Shown: one piece after another, positions 51,102-59,854 of the stretch
How the letters are laid out: the number at the start of each line of letters is the position of its first letter
Position numbering within the stretch: the stretch's first letter is position 1
Assembly (NCBI RefSeq): GCF_050113715.1
Contig: NZ_JBNJQR010000002.1
Location: forward strand, 558,001 to 622,000
DNA from: Brevibacillus_H ginsengisoli
GTDB lineage: Bacteria > Bacillota > Bacilli > Brevibacillales > Brevibacillaceae
DNA length: 64,000 bases
Direction: 5' to 3'
Made by a program: the position numbers and the translations under genes
Notes under the pieces: generated by a model
Databases searched by the model: none
What the model was told of the DNA's origin: nothing
The model's input: the letters and a program-made list of their open reading frames with translations, nothing else

Positions 51102-51383
51102 TTATTTCAAATTGATTTCATGATTCATTATATAATTCTTTTTCAAAAACTCAGGACAATCCCATTCGCAAACAAGGCCTTTAGCCAAGGAAACGACCCA
51201 GTCCTTTGTAATATGATACCTTTCTTCATCTACTGTAATAAACACTTCACCGTCGGTCACATAGAAAACCTCTTGCTCCTCTACATGCCAAGTACCTTTA
51301 TTGGGTTCACCTACCCATGGTTCCCAAGTGTCAACTCCTAGTTGTTGTGCTTCTTCAACTGTAAGTTTTTTTGCAAAGAACAC
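51102..51383 (-). CDS. Small cupin-domain protein
   Basis: 93-residue single-domain cupin (DUF861/cupin_3 style): WEPWVGEPNKGTWHVEEQEVFYVTDGEVFITVDEE and the second motif FLKKNYIMNHE give the short barrel, without the classical HxH metal motif of cupin 1. Function unknown; such proteins are found near amine and ureide metabolism. Start is a GTG with AGAGGATATGG upstream. It is the last gene of the minus-strand oxidase-ALDH-MATE run, 46 bases after the MATE stop. Confidence 0.8.
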   Translation of the reverse strand: MFFAKKLTVEEAQQLGVDTWEPWVGEPNKGTWHVEEQEVFYVTDGEVFITVDEERYHITKDWVVSLAKGLVCEWDCPEFLKKNYIMNHEINLK

Positions 51384-51428
51384 CCATATCCTCTCACTTT
51401 CTAGTATTTCACTTTGAATAAATAGCTT

Positions 51429-52847
51429 CTATACGCGTGCTGTCGCAACACTCGTATTTTTTAAGAGTTTAAACTCTTTTCTAATAAAGTAGATAGCAAT
51501 TAGTACGCCTGGAATTTCTGCCGCAGGACCTGAGTACCATATGCCATCCACTCCCCAAAATATTGGGAAAATAAACATAAACGGGAACGAAAACAACACC
51601 ATTTTGCTTACATTAATAAATGTTGCCGTCCAGTTTCTCTCTTGCGCTTCGAAATAGCCGGCAATAAGCAAGCTCACGGCATTTAATGTAAACAGGCAAT
51701 TAAACACCATTGTCGTCCAGATGCCCAGTTTCTGTAATTCAGGATCACCGCCAGAGAAAAATGACATAATTGGATCTGCAAAAACGATTAATAATGCAGT
51801 CAATATCACGAATAAGAAAACCGTGAAGATAATTCCCATTTTAATGGCTTGTTTCACGCGATCAAAGTTACCCGCACCGTAATTGTAACTAATGATCGGT
51901 TGGAGTCCTGTCATCCCGCCGAGCGCTATTAACGCAAGCAGATTCGTGGTATAACCGTTTTGAATGGTGAAAGCGGCAACATGCAGCCCACCACCATAGC
52001 TTTGCAGTAAATTGTTGAAGAAAATAATGGCGAAAAACATCATGAACTGACTGGAGAAAGATGCAAACCCGGTCCAGGTCACTTCACCAATTGTTTTTAG
52101 TTTAAATTTCATGTCTTTCCACTTTGGCTTCAGATTGGTTTTCCCAAACCAGAAATAAAACATGAGCAAAACAGGGATCGATTGGGCTACCGTATTCGCC
52201 CAAGAAGAAGCCATCATCCCTATGTCAAACTTCGTAACTAAAATCCATTCCAGAATCGCCCCAAAAATTGAAGCGACGATCCAACTGCTCATAGATAATC
52301 CAGGTTTTTCATCGATATTCGCTAAAATACTTAAGACAACAGCTAAAATCGTTATCGGCAGAGAAATCCACAACAACCGGCTGTATTCCACCGCGTAGGG
52401 AAGCGATTCATCACTTGCTCCGAACCAGGTCATCACTTGATTTTCAAAGACCAATCCAATAACAGCTATCAAAACTGAGACAAAAAGTGTAAACCATAAA
52501 GTTTGACCCATGATGCTTCTTGCTTCAGTAATTTTGCCTTTACCAAGCCGAAGCGAAATAACCGCTCCGGCTCCCACGCCAAAAAGAACACCAAGCATAC
52601 GGGTAATTACCATGACCGTAAATCCAATCCCGATCCCTTCGACTTCTAGCACCTGAAAGCCACTGACGAAATAACCATCGACAATGGATGATATACCCAA
52701 ACCTACATTCGCCATAATTCCTGCCAAAGCAAAGCGGAGATATAATAACGGAATACTTTTGGTTCCTAGCACGGAATCATAGGCTAACTTATCCGATGCT
52801 TCTTCTGATTCAATCTCCAAAGGCGGAGGATTGTATACTTGTTCCAT
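51429..52847 (-). CDS. MATE-family efflux transporter
   Basis: 472-residue MATE exporter with 12 predicted helices in two bundles of six, after an acidic N-terminal tail. The N-lobe has the conserved FALAGIMANVGLGISSIVDGYFVSG and the C-lobe begins TGFASFSSQFMMFFAIIFF. Likely exports a cationic compound coupled to Na+ or H+. Start is the ATG with AAGGGGAG 6 bases upstream (two codons after an earlier ATG). It is encoded with the aldehyde dehydrogenase and the amine oxidase, hinting at export of a related substrate. Confidence 0.9.
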   Translation of the reverse strand: MEQVYNPPPLEIESEEASDKLAYDSVLGTKSIPLLYLRFALAGIMANVGLGISSIVDGYFVSGFQVLEVEGIGIGFTVMVITRMLGVLFGVGAGAVISLRLGKGKITEARSIMGQTLWFTLFVSVLIAVIGLVFENQVMTWFGASDESLPYAVEYSRLLWISLPITILAVVLSILANIDEKPGLSMSSWIVASIFGAILEWILVTKFDIGMMASSWANTVAQSIPVLLMFYFWFGKTNLKPKWKDMKFKLKTIGEVTWTGFASFSSQFMMFFAIIFFNNLLQSYGGGLHVAAFTIQNGYTTNLLALIALGGMTGLQPIISYNYGAGNFDRVKQAIKMGIIFTVFLFVILTALLIVFADPIMSFFSGGDPELQKLGIWTTMVFNCLFTLNAVSLLIAGYFEAQERNWTATFINVSKMVLFSFPFMFIFPIFWGVDGIWYSGPAAEIPGVLIAIYFIRKEFKLLKNTSVATARV

Positions 52848-52892
52848 CTGCATCTCCCCTTATCAATAAATGATCCAATTAGTTAAGCCCAA

Positions 52893-54365
52893 TTAATTGG
52901 CGTACCAACCTACCCTCTTGGCATGTTGATGGATATTGATTTGCTTCGTTTCCATAAAATGCTCCAGCCCAACAGCTCCTAACGCTCTGCCGATTCCACT
53001 TTGCTTGTATCCACCCCATGGACTATCAACATACGCGATGTGATAACAATTTACCCATGTAATTCCCGCACGCAATTTAGTAATCACACGCTTTGCTCGC
53101 TCCATATCTTCCGTAAATACAGCACCGGCTAATCCATAAATGCAATCATTCGCTTTTTGGATAGCATCTTCCTCATCTGTAAACTTCTGAACAACAAGGA
53201 CTGGACCAAAAATCTCTTCCTTTACAATGCGCATATCTCCGTTTACATCAGCAAAGATTGTTGGCGCAATAAAAAATCCGTTATCCAGCCCATTTTCTGT
53301 TAGTCTGTTGCCACCGCATACCAGCCTTGCGCCTTCTTCAAGTCCACTCTTGATGTACTGTAAAACTTCATTCATATGAGACTCACTTGTTAGAGGTCCC
53401 ATCTCCATGATGTCGCTTTCACCATTACCAACCACAATTTGGTTTGCACGCTCGGCCAGTCTTTCCACAAACTTATCGTAAATCGACTCTTGCACAAGCA
53501 AACGTGAAGCAGCTGAACAAACTTGACCGGCATTATGGAAAATACCAAACATCGCATTATCAACCGCCACTTCAAAATCAACATCATCGAACACAATAAG
53601 CGGGGATTTGCCGCCCAATTCAAGCGTAATTTTTTTCATATTGCCTGCGGCAGCGCGCATAATGCTTTGGCCTGTTTTGGTTCCGCCCGTAAAGGCAACC
53701 TTGTCAACATCATGGCTTTCGGCAAGCTCATTCCCAACTTTTGATCCAGGTCCCAGTACTAGGTTTGCCACTCCAGATGGAAGTCCGACTTCTTCCATGA
53801 TTTCGAATAGTTTGAATACAGTGACTGGAGTGATCTCAGCAGGCTTAAGCACGATCGTATTCCCAGCGGCGAGTGCAGGAGCAATTTGCCAAACCGCTAA
53901 CATCAGCGGGAAGTTCCAAGGTACGATAAGTCCACAAACTCCAACCGGTTCATGAATAATCTTGGTTTCCGATGAATCATCGCGAGTGAACGATTCCTTT
54001 TTCATGTCTTTGATCAAGTCAGCATAATAGCGGAAGCATTGGATCGATACTGGAATATCAGCATAGGTTGTGGCTCGAATCACCTTACCGTTATTGGCAG
54101 TTTCCAGCCGCGCAAATTCAGCTGCCCTCTCTTCAAGACGGTCTGCAATCTTATAGAGATAGTCCGCTCTTTCATCAGCAGATAGATTCGACCAGATTCC
54201 ACTGTCAAAAGCTTTACGCGCCGCCTTGATTGCCAACTTCGCATCCTCTACTGATCCAACAGCAGATGTCGCGATCACCTCACCGGTTGCGGGATTAAGA
54301 ATGTTGGTTCTAGCACCGGATAACGCTTCTACCCATTTCCCGTCAATGAACATATTAATCTTCAT
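52893..54365 (-). CDS. Aldehyde dehydrogenase, betaine-aldehyde/GbsA-like
   Basis: NAD(P)-dependent aldehyde dehydrogenase of 490 residues. The catalytic Glu is in LELGGKSPLIVF, the catalytic Cys in NAGQVCSAASRL, and VPWNFPLMLA with FTGGTKTGQ are cofactor-site pieces. Nearest in style to betaine-aldehyde and gamma-aminobutyraldehyde dehydrogenases; the adjacent FAD amine oxidase makes aldehydes, so it probably completes an amine-to-acid route. ATG with AAAGGAGAGGTGTTT upstream, 13 bases past the oxidase stop. Confidence 0.93.
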   Translation of the reverse strand: MKINMFIDGKWVEALSGARTNILNPATGEVIATSAVGSVEDAKLAIKAARKAFDSGIWSNLSADERADYLYKIADRLEERAAEFARLETANNGKVIRATTYADIPVSIQCFRYYADLIKDMKKESFTRDDSSETKIIHEPVGVCGLIVPWNFPLMLAVWQIAPALAAGNTIVLKPAEITPVTVFKLFEIMEEVGLPSGVANLVLGPGSKVGNELAESHDVDKVAFTGGTKTGQSIMRAAAGNMKKITLELGGKSPLIVFDDVDFEVAVDNAMFGIFHNAGQVCSAASRLLVQESIYDKFVERLAERANQIVVGNGESDIMEMGPLTSESHMNEVLQYIKSGLEEGARLVCGGNRLTENGLDNGFFIAPTIFADVNGDMRIVKEEIFGPVLVVQKFTDEEDAIQKANDCIYGLAGAVFTEDMERAKRVITKLRAGITWVNCYHIAYVDSPWGGYKQSGIGRALGAVGLEHFMETKQINIHQHAKRVGWYAN

Positions 54366-54378
54366 AAACACCTCTCCT

Positions 54379-55665
54379 TTATCCAATCATATCAAGTAAT
54401 TTGAAACCAAAATGCGCGAGGTTCACTAGCATCGTCTTCTGATTATAGAAGGGGAATGCTTTGATGGGCTCCCTTTCAAAGCGATACCCGCCCGCATTAC
54501 CCGTAACGATCCATTGTGCCAACAGCTTGCCTAACAATGTCGAGTAAGCTGCTCCGTGCCCTGTATAACCCGTAGCAAAATAGGCGCCTTCTTGAGATCT
54601 GCCGATAATCGGAAATTTATCTACTGTAACGCCGATGAATCCACCCCAACGGTAATCGATTTTGCTTCCGACTAGTTTCGGCATAATCTTAACCATTGAG
54701 TTGTACACTCCTTGATAAGCTGCGTCGCCTAAGTTGGGTCGAATATCTCCACCGCCAAAAACGATCCGATTATCGGGTGTACGACGGAAATAGTAAAGGA
54801 AATTACTTGTATCAAAAACCATGCGATCTTTTGGAATGACCGTATTCAGCAATGATTCTGGAAGCTGCTCAGTAGCAATAATACGCGCCGAAATGGGCAG
54901 TACGCCTTTGTTCAGTTCTTTCATGATTTTTCCTGAGTAACCATCTGTCGCCACAATAATGTCTTTTGCGGTAACAGCGCCTTTTTCTGTTGTAACCTTC
55001 ACACGGTTCTGGCCGTATTCAATCGATAAAGCTTTAGAATGCTCGAAGATTCTTGCGCCAATCGATTTCGCAGCTTCCCCTAAACCAATCGCATAATTCA
55101 GTGGATGGAACGAGTAACTGGAGTTGTCGACTAAGACGCCATGATAAAGTGGGGAATCGATCTCTTCATGAATTTGACTGCGATCAAGCACGTTTGATTC
55201 GTACCCGAAATTTTTGTTTAAGTACTCGCTCTCCAGTTTCAATCCTTCCAAATGCTTGGCTTTGTAAGCCGCCACAATGTGACCTGTATTTCGAAAGTCA
55301 CAGTTGATTTGATGCTCTTCAATCATTTGTTTCACCAGTTCGATGCTATACAGAGATAGATCGTTCAACTGTTTAGCCTCTTCGGTCCCATACTTTTTGG
55401 CAAGGTCCAGCATCGTATCCTTATAGCCTGGCAATACCATTCCACCGTTACGACCGCTGGCGCCATATCCGATTGTTTCTTGCTCCAAAACGATGACATT
55501 CTTCCCTAATTTCTGCAAATGATACGCAGAAGAAAGACCTGTGAACCCTGCTCCAATAATGACAACGTCCGCCTCTTCATTTCCTACCAGAGGCTTTCCT
55601 TCTTCATAGCTGTTTGCAGTCGCAGTCCACAGGGAGAGAGTATCCATTCGATCCATTCTTTCCAT
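54379..55665 (-). CDS. FAD-dependent amine oxidoreductase, PuuB/OrdL-like
   Basis: 428-residue DAO-family flavoprotein. The ADP-binding motif is VVIIGAGFTGLSSA (about 34-47), followed by EQETIGYGASGRNGGMVLPG, typical of PuuB/OrdL and related amine oxidases. C-terminal FPIIGRSQEGAYFATGYTGHGAAYS is the FAD/substrate lid. Likely oxidises an amine such as a glutamyl polyamine to an aldehyde for the downstream ALDH, although no gamma-glutamyl-amine ligase gene is present here. First gene of a minus-strand run with ALDH, MATE and a small cupin; the ATG has AAGGAGAAGAAG upstream. Controlled by the divergent MerR regulator. Confidence 0.9.
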   Translation of the reverse strand: MERMDRMDTLSLWTATANSYEEGKPLVGNEEADVVIIGAGFTGLSSAYHLQKLGKNVIVLEQETIGYGASGRNGGMVLPGYKDTMLDLAKKYGTEEAKQLNDLSLYSIELVKQMIEEHQINCDFRNTGHIVAAYKAKHLEGLKLESEYLNKNFGYESNVLDRSQIHEEIDSPLYHGVLVDNSSYSFHPLNYAIGLGEAAKSIGARIFEHSKALSIEYGQNRVKVTTEKGAVTAKDIIVATDGYSGKIMKELNKGVLPISARIIATEQLPESLLNTVIPKDRMVFDTSNFLYYFRRTPDNRIVFGGGDIRPNLGDAAYQGVYNSMVKIMPKLVGSKIDYRWGGFIGVTVDKFPIIGRSQEGAYFATGYTGHGAAYSTLLGKLLAQWIVTGNAGGYRFEREPIKAFPFYNQKTMLVNLAHFGFKLLDMIG

Positions 55666-55732
55666 AGGCTCTTCTTCTCCTTGTGTGACAAGTATGTTAC
55701 AATAATGTTAAAATTATTTGAATTTTGAGTAT

Positions 55733-55763
55733 ATATTATGAAATGGAGTATTCTCCCCGTCAA
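55733..55763 (-). promoter_or_regulatory. MerR-type promoter and operator for the oxidase operon
   Basis: On the minus strand TTGACG (55758-55763), a 19-base spacer and TAATAT (55733-55738). The spacer is too long for free RNA polymerase and holds the dyad GGAG-TATT-CTCC (55745-55756), the hallmark of MerR-activated promoters. A second dyad lies at 55796-55808. Confidence 0.65.
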
Positions 55764-55795
55764 CACCCTTTTGAATACGTTTTCATAAAAGAAAA

Positions 55796-55808
55796 TGGAG
55801 TTACTCCA
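55796..55808. promoter_or_regulatory. Second dyad before the merR gene
   Basis: TGGAGT-T-ACTCCA, a perfect 6-base dyad sharing the GGAGT/ACTCC half-site with the operator at 55745-55756. It lies 20 bases before the MerR ATG and is followed by eight T, so it may allow autoregulation or act as a short attenuator. Confidence 0.5.
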
Positions 55809-55828
55809 CTTTTTTTTCGGAGGTATTT

Positions 55829-57064
55829 ATGAAAATTGGTGCATTTGCAAAGCTTTTTCATGTTACGACCGATACCGTCCGCTTTTACATTGAACAAGGA
55901 TTATTAATCCCAGACAAAAAACAGACCCAGTATCAAATGAATCAATTGTGTCACGACGACATGGTTTTTATTACGGAACTAAAGAAATTTCAGTTTTCTT
56001 TGCAAGAAATCAAACAAATTTTGGCGTATCGGCGTGTTACCAACTTCTCGGATCATGAGGATATCGACTATTATAACAACTTGCTGATCGATAAAAAGAA
56101 CAAGCTGAACAAAGAAAAAGAGCACATATCAAAAGCTATCCAATTGATTGAAAAGGCCGTTCAAACCAGCTTGCCTTTAACCAAAGAAGAGAATTTCACG
56201 GGAATCCCACTCTCCTTTGTGCATCTGCTTTATTGTCCGAAGTGCCACATTCCACTTGAAATTAAAGATGTGATGATAAAAGAAGTTTACATACAAACGG
56301 GGGGCTTAATTTGCGACTGTGGATACGAGGCATCAATCGAGGAAGGCATTATTATAACGGCGAACTTATATGAGACTTCTCCTTACCCGTCCTATTTTTA
56401 CGATAAAGAAACGATTAAAGAGATCAATCCCAGTATGATTAACATATTTGAAAAAGGTAATTTATGGTTCAAAAAGATTCTGCAAACGATCGATTTGAAA
56501 AACAAACTAATCGTGGAAACTAACGTTGATGCTGTCGTGTCACTTCCCAAATATATCGATGTGCTTGATACTAGCGCATATTATGTATTCAGCGGTTATT
56601 CGCTTGCAATGCTCAAAAAGATTAAAAAAAGAATCGAGCATAAAAACAAAAACCTGAACGTTCTATACATTTTAAATTCCGATCTTAACCTCCCACTAAA
56701 GCCGCAAAGCATTGATGTTTGGATGGATAGTTTTACTACAAACGATTTTTCATTGCTTAATCCAGAGTTTCCTATTCATGTCCTCAAAAACCATTTCCAT
56801 AGCGGTTCAACAATTATCGGCGGATACTCCTATTATGATAGCTCGGCCAAATCTTTGAAATCTGTTTCAGCTTTATACCCAAATTCCCACAAACATACTT
56901 TATATTCAAAGTACCTTGAAGAAAATTTATCAGTCAATGGATTTCAAATCACCCAAAGTGAAAATATTGGTTACTGTACAGATCCGGGAACTTTTTTTGA
57001 TTATCATGTTGTAAACGAAAAATTCCATAACCTCATGTATGTTGCATGTATGAAAAACGGATAG
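55829..57064 (+). CDS. MerR-family regulator with zinc-site and methyltransferase-like C-terminus
   Basis: 411 residues, far longer than usual MerR proteins. Residues 1-70 are the MerR winged helix (KIGAFAKLFHVTTDTVRFYIEQGLLIPDK), 75-115 the dimerisation coiled coil. A cysteine site CPKCH near 136-140 and CDCG near 162-165 follow, comparable to the zinc site of Trm112/RlmA-like proteins. From about residue 205 the chain resembles a degenerate Rossmann methyltransferase domain (LKNKLIVETNVDAVV, YIDVLDTSAYYVFSG, DVWMDSFTTNDF) without a clear GxGxG motif. ATG with CGGAGGTATTT upstream. Divergent from the oxidase operon, whose promoter has a MerR-type spacer and dyad. Confidence 0.8.
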   Translation: MKIGAFAKLFHVTTDTVRFYIEQGLLIPDKKQTQYQMNQLCHDDMVFITELKKFQFSLQEIKQILAYRRVTNFSDHEDIDYYNNLLIDKKNKLNKEKEHISKAIQLIEKAVQTSLPLTKEENFTGIPLSFVHLLYCPKCHIPLEIKDVMIKEVYIQTGGLICDCGYEASIEEGIIITANLYETSPYPSYFYDKETIKEINPSMINIFEKGNLWFKKILQTIDLKNKLIVETNVDAVVSLPKYIDVLDTSAYYVFSGYSLAMLKKIKKRIEHKNKNLNVLYILNSDLNLPLKPQSIDVWMDSFTTNDFSLLNPEFPIHVLKNHFHSGSTIIGGYSYYDSSAKSLKSVSALYPNSHKHTLYSKYLEENLSVNGFQITQSENIGYCTDPGTFFDYHVVNEKFHNLMYVACMKNG

Positions 57065-57097
57065 AGACGTCAGTATTTTCCCTGACTCCCTATCCGT
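57057..57097. repeat. Hairpin repeat, copy 2
   Basis: ACGGATAG-AGAC-GTCAG (57057-57073) pairs with CTGAC-TCC-CTATCCGT (57082-57097). The stem design and sequence match copy 1 at 50925-50969. It overlaps the MerR stop codon and separates that gene from the convergent radical SAM gene. Bidirectional terminator function is likely. Confidence 0.75.
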
Positions 57098-57121
57098 CAT
57101 GTCTCGCGAAATTCTCATAGA

Positions 57122-58036
57122 TTAATTGAACGAATGAAGCACACTTTGCCCTGTTTCTAGCAGATTGAAACGTTTGCGATAGCCGCATTTACGGCAAAGC
57201 TCCTCAACCGCTTCCCTTCTAGAAAAACCCTCAATGAGGTTGCTTGCTCTCTCCCCGGCCATAATCTCGGAAAAAGGCGTTTGGTGAACATTCCCCAAAT
57301 TGATAACACCTTCTCCATCTAAACAACAAGGGACGACTGTGCCATCAACCAGAATAGCGGCATGGGTTCGAAGCGCATAACAAAAACCTTTTCCGTTGTC
57401 TTCCTCCGCCTGCAAGCTAGGCCACTCAAACTCGAAGTCTTGATTCAAATAGACCCGATCTGTCAGCTTGAGTCCTTTGCCAGGCGAAAGTTTTTCTTCA
57501 ATCTGATAGGGAAGATTGAACTCCTGCTCGATCATTGCCAAGAGCTCCCGATTCTTCTGCTTCTGTAGATTGGTCAGGTTGTTTGTGTCCAGATTCCACA
57601 AGCGATAGGAGATAAAGACATTCGGATTTTGAATCACCTCTCGGGTAAAAGAGAGAATGTTGCTAATATATTCCGGTTTATTCTCTGATCCTTCATGACC
57701 ATCAAAACTATGCAGCGAGAAGTTCATCTGCCGAAGGGCTGGTTTCCCCAACAGCTTGTCCCTGTTTTTGGCGATGAGTGTACCGTTAGTGGTGATGTTA
57801 ACCTTGAAGCCCTTCTCGTGACTGATATCGAGCAGCTGGTCAATCTTGGGATGTAGTAGCGGTTCCCCTTTTACATGGAGGTAAATGAAGTCCGTGTACG
57901 GTTTGATTTGATCCAGAATCTCGCTGAATTGTTCTACCTTGATAAAATTAGCCGGACGCTCAGTTTGTGGACAAAAGGCACAGGCAAGATTGCAGACGCT
58001 TGTGATTTCCATATATATTTTCTTGAGCTTTTTCAT
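57122..58036 (-). CDS. Radical SAM/SPASM-domain protein
   Basis: Radical S-adenosylmethionine enzyme of about 304 residues. The 4Fe-4S motif is CNLACAFC (CxxxCxxC) near residue 15, followed by HVKGEPLLHP and NITTNGTLI as SAM-binding pieces. A C-terminal SPASM-like cysteine set is seen in VVPCCLDGEG and LCRKCGY, which in such enzymes binds extra clusters. Typical work is maturation of ribosomal peptides or small molecules, but no precursor peptide gene is visible next to it. The ATG is listed; a TTG five codons earlier is also possible, and neither has a strong ribosome site. Confidence 0.82.
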   Translation of the reverse strand: MKKLKKIYMEITSVCNLACAFCPQTERPANFIKVEQFSEILDQIKPYTDFIYLHVKGEPLLHPKIDQLLDISHEKGFKVNITTNGTLIAKNRDKLLGKPALRQMNFSLHSFDGHEGSENKPEYISNILSFTREVIQNPNVFISYRLWNLDTNNLTNLQKQKNRELLAMIEQEFNLPYQIEEKLSPGKGLKLTDRVYLNQDFEFEWPSLQAEEDNGKGFCYALRTHAAILVDGTVVPCCLDGEGVINLGNVHQTPFSEIMAGERASNLIEGFSRREAVEELCRKCGYRKRFNLLETGQSVLHSFN

Positions 58037-58189
58037 GACAGTTTGTTCCAATCTATTTGAGATTTTGAATACTCATAATTCTAGGCAGATATTCAGTATA
58101 TCATAGATAAACGGGAGTGTTCTCTTCAAGATGATGGTAGACTTACCGAAGTACCTCACTTTAAGATAGGGTAATTCCATTTTTTCCAG

Positions 58190-58228
58190 TTAAAATACAC
58201 CATCCAACGCATAACCGCCAGATGGTGT
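58190..58228 (-). terminator. Terminator after panD
   Basis: ACACCATC (58197-58204) pairs with GATGGTGT (58221-58228); on the minus strand it is followed by ATTTTAAC. It lies 25 bases after the panD stop. Confidence 0.65.
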
Positions 58229-58252
58229 TGGGTTCTCTCTTCCATTTCCGCT

Positions 58253-58633
58253 TTAACCGTTCGTCACATTGTGATGCTCTTCTATATGCGTAATCAGGTT
58301 TTTCTCATCGACGAATACCACACGCGGTACCAGTAAATCCACTTCCGATTCCTCAAACATTCCCATGCTTAAAATGATCACCATATCCCCAGGTTGAAAC
58401 AAATGAGCGGGTGGTCCGTTTAAACAAATTTTACCGGACCCTTCTGGTGCTGGTAGCGCATATGTTTTCCATCTCGTCGCATTTCGCAAGCTGGTGATCT
58501 GAACGATTTCGTATGGTTTAATGTTAGCTCCCTTCATGAGAAGCGAGTCTATTGTAATACTACCCACGTAGTGCAATTCCGCCTCGGTCACAGTGGCTCG
58601 GTGAATTTTGCCTTTGCACATATAACGTTGCAT
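58253..58633 (-). CDS. panD: Aspartate 1-decarboxylase
   Basis: Pyruvoyl-dependent enzyme making beta-alanine for pantothenate and CoA, 126 residues. The self-cleavage site Gly24-Ser25 is in HYVGSITID, which yields the pyruvoyl group on Ser25. MQRYMCKGKIHRATV is the standard family start. No panB or panC is present next to it. ATG with GGAGATGGGCAT upstream; an ATG 18 codons earlier gives an unusual N-terminus. It follows an Ldh2-type dehydrogenase gene on the same strand by 100 bases. Confidence 0.95.
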   Translation of the reverse strand: MQRYMCKGKIHRATVTEAELHYVGSITIDSLLMKGANIKPYEIVQITSLRNATRWKTYALPAPEGSGKICLNGPPAHLFQPGDMVIILSMGMFEESEVDLLVPRVVFVDEKNLITHIEEHHNVTNG

Positions 58634-58733
58634 ATGCCCATCTCCAACTCCTTTCCAATCAGCCCAAAAGTGTGCTCGCACTATCAATAGCCTATGTGAA
58701 TGGAGCTATCCTTGAGACTACTTTTAATAAATT

Positions 58734-59783
58734 TCATCCAAAATGAACCTGATACCTTTTCCCCAGCTCCGTCAGTTCATCGATGATTGGCTCGGCGACA
58801 GGGATTCCCTGCTTTCTGCGGGCCAGGCTCTCACGATGTTCAAGCTCACCAGGAAGATAAATTTCCTCGATCCCTTCTGCGCGCTTAACCGCTTTGATCT
58901 GCCGGACGTAATCAGCCATTTGGTCAAGAAAAAGATCCAGTGAAATAAAGTGTTCAATGTGTATAGCAACGAAGACGTGGCCAATGTTCTGTGGATAATC
59001 GTCATTATCGTACAAGCTATAGACGGTTTTTCCGAAACCAGCTCCTGTCAAAATTCCCGTTAGCACATCGATAAACATTGCAATACCATACCCCTTAGGC
59101 CCACCTACAGGGAGAATCGAGCCGCTCAAGGCTTTGGATGGTTCATCGGTTGGGTTTCCTTGATCATCAATCGCCCAGCCTAGCGGGATTTTCTCTCCTT
59201 TTTTCTCGGCCAAAGCGATTTTGCCACGCGCGACCACTGTTGTTGCCATATCAAGCAAAAAGGGAGGATCTGTACGTGTTGGAATTCCGATAGCTAGCGG
59301 GTTAGATCCAAAAAATGGCTGTGTGCCTCCAATCGGCGCCATGGTTTCTGGAGCATTCGTGAACACGAGCAGGATGATCCCTGCTTCGATCGCTTTTTGC
59401 GCATAAAAAGAGCATGCACCAAAATGATTGGAATGCCTTACCCCAGTCATCGCGATTCCCGTTTGCTTACTCCGTTCGAGACAAAGCTCCAAGGCTTGCA
59501 ATCCGATGACGGCCCCAAATTGGTTCTGTCCGTTTAGTAAAATCGTTGCCCCTTCATCCGTGATGATCTGCCCGCTTTTCTTGGGATCAACTAAGCCCTT
59601 CTCCATTCGCTCCATGTAGATTGGCAATCGGGAAATTCCGTGTGACTCAATTCCTCTCAAGTCGGCGTGAATGAGTGACTGAGCAACCGTTTCCGCAAAA
59701 TGGGAGGGAACACCTGAGCGAATCAATACGGCTTCACAAAAGTTCTGCAGGTACATCCAATCAAATCGCTTGGCACGACTCAA
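58734..59783 (-). CDS. Ldh2/malate-lactate dehydrogenase family oxidoreductase
   Basis: 349-residue NAD(P)-dependent dehydrogenase of the Ldh_2 fold (malate, lactate, ureidoglycolate or sulfolactate type). RGIESHGISRLPIY, the active-site VRHSNHFGACSFYA, FGSNPLAIGIPT and LDMATTVVARGKI are the conserved parts. The substrate is not decided by sequence. Start is a TTG with GAGAGGATGG about 11 bases upstream; no ATG with a ribosome site suits the family N-terminus. The panD gene follows by 100 bases. Confidence 0.88.
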   Translation of the reverse strand: MSRAKRFDWMYLQNFCEAVLIRSGVPSHFAETVAQSLIHADLRGIESHGISRLPIYMERMEKGLVDPKKSGQIITDEGATILLNGQNQFGAVIGLQALELCLERSKQTGIAMTGVRHSNHFGACSFYAQKAIEAGIILLVFTNAPETMAPIGGTQPFFGSNPLAIGIPTRTDPPFLLDMATTVVARGKIALAEKKGEKIPLGWAIDDQGNPTDEPSKALSGSILPVGGPKGYGIAMFIDVLTGILTGAGFGKTVYSLYDNDDYPQNIGHVFVAIHIEHFISLDLFLDQMADYVRQIKAVKRAEGIEEIYLPGELEHRESLARRKQGIPVAEPIIDELTELGKRYQVHFG

Positions 59784-59854
59784 AACGAACCATCCTCTCT
59801 TATTTTAAGGTAGGTCCATACCGTAATGTCTCTTCGATTAGGTTAGTGACCCGC

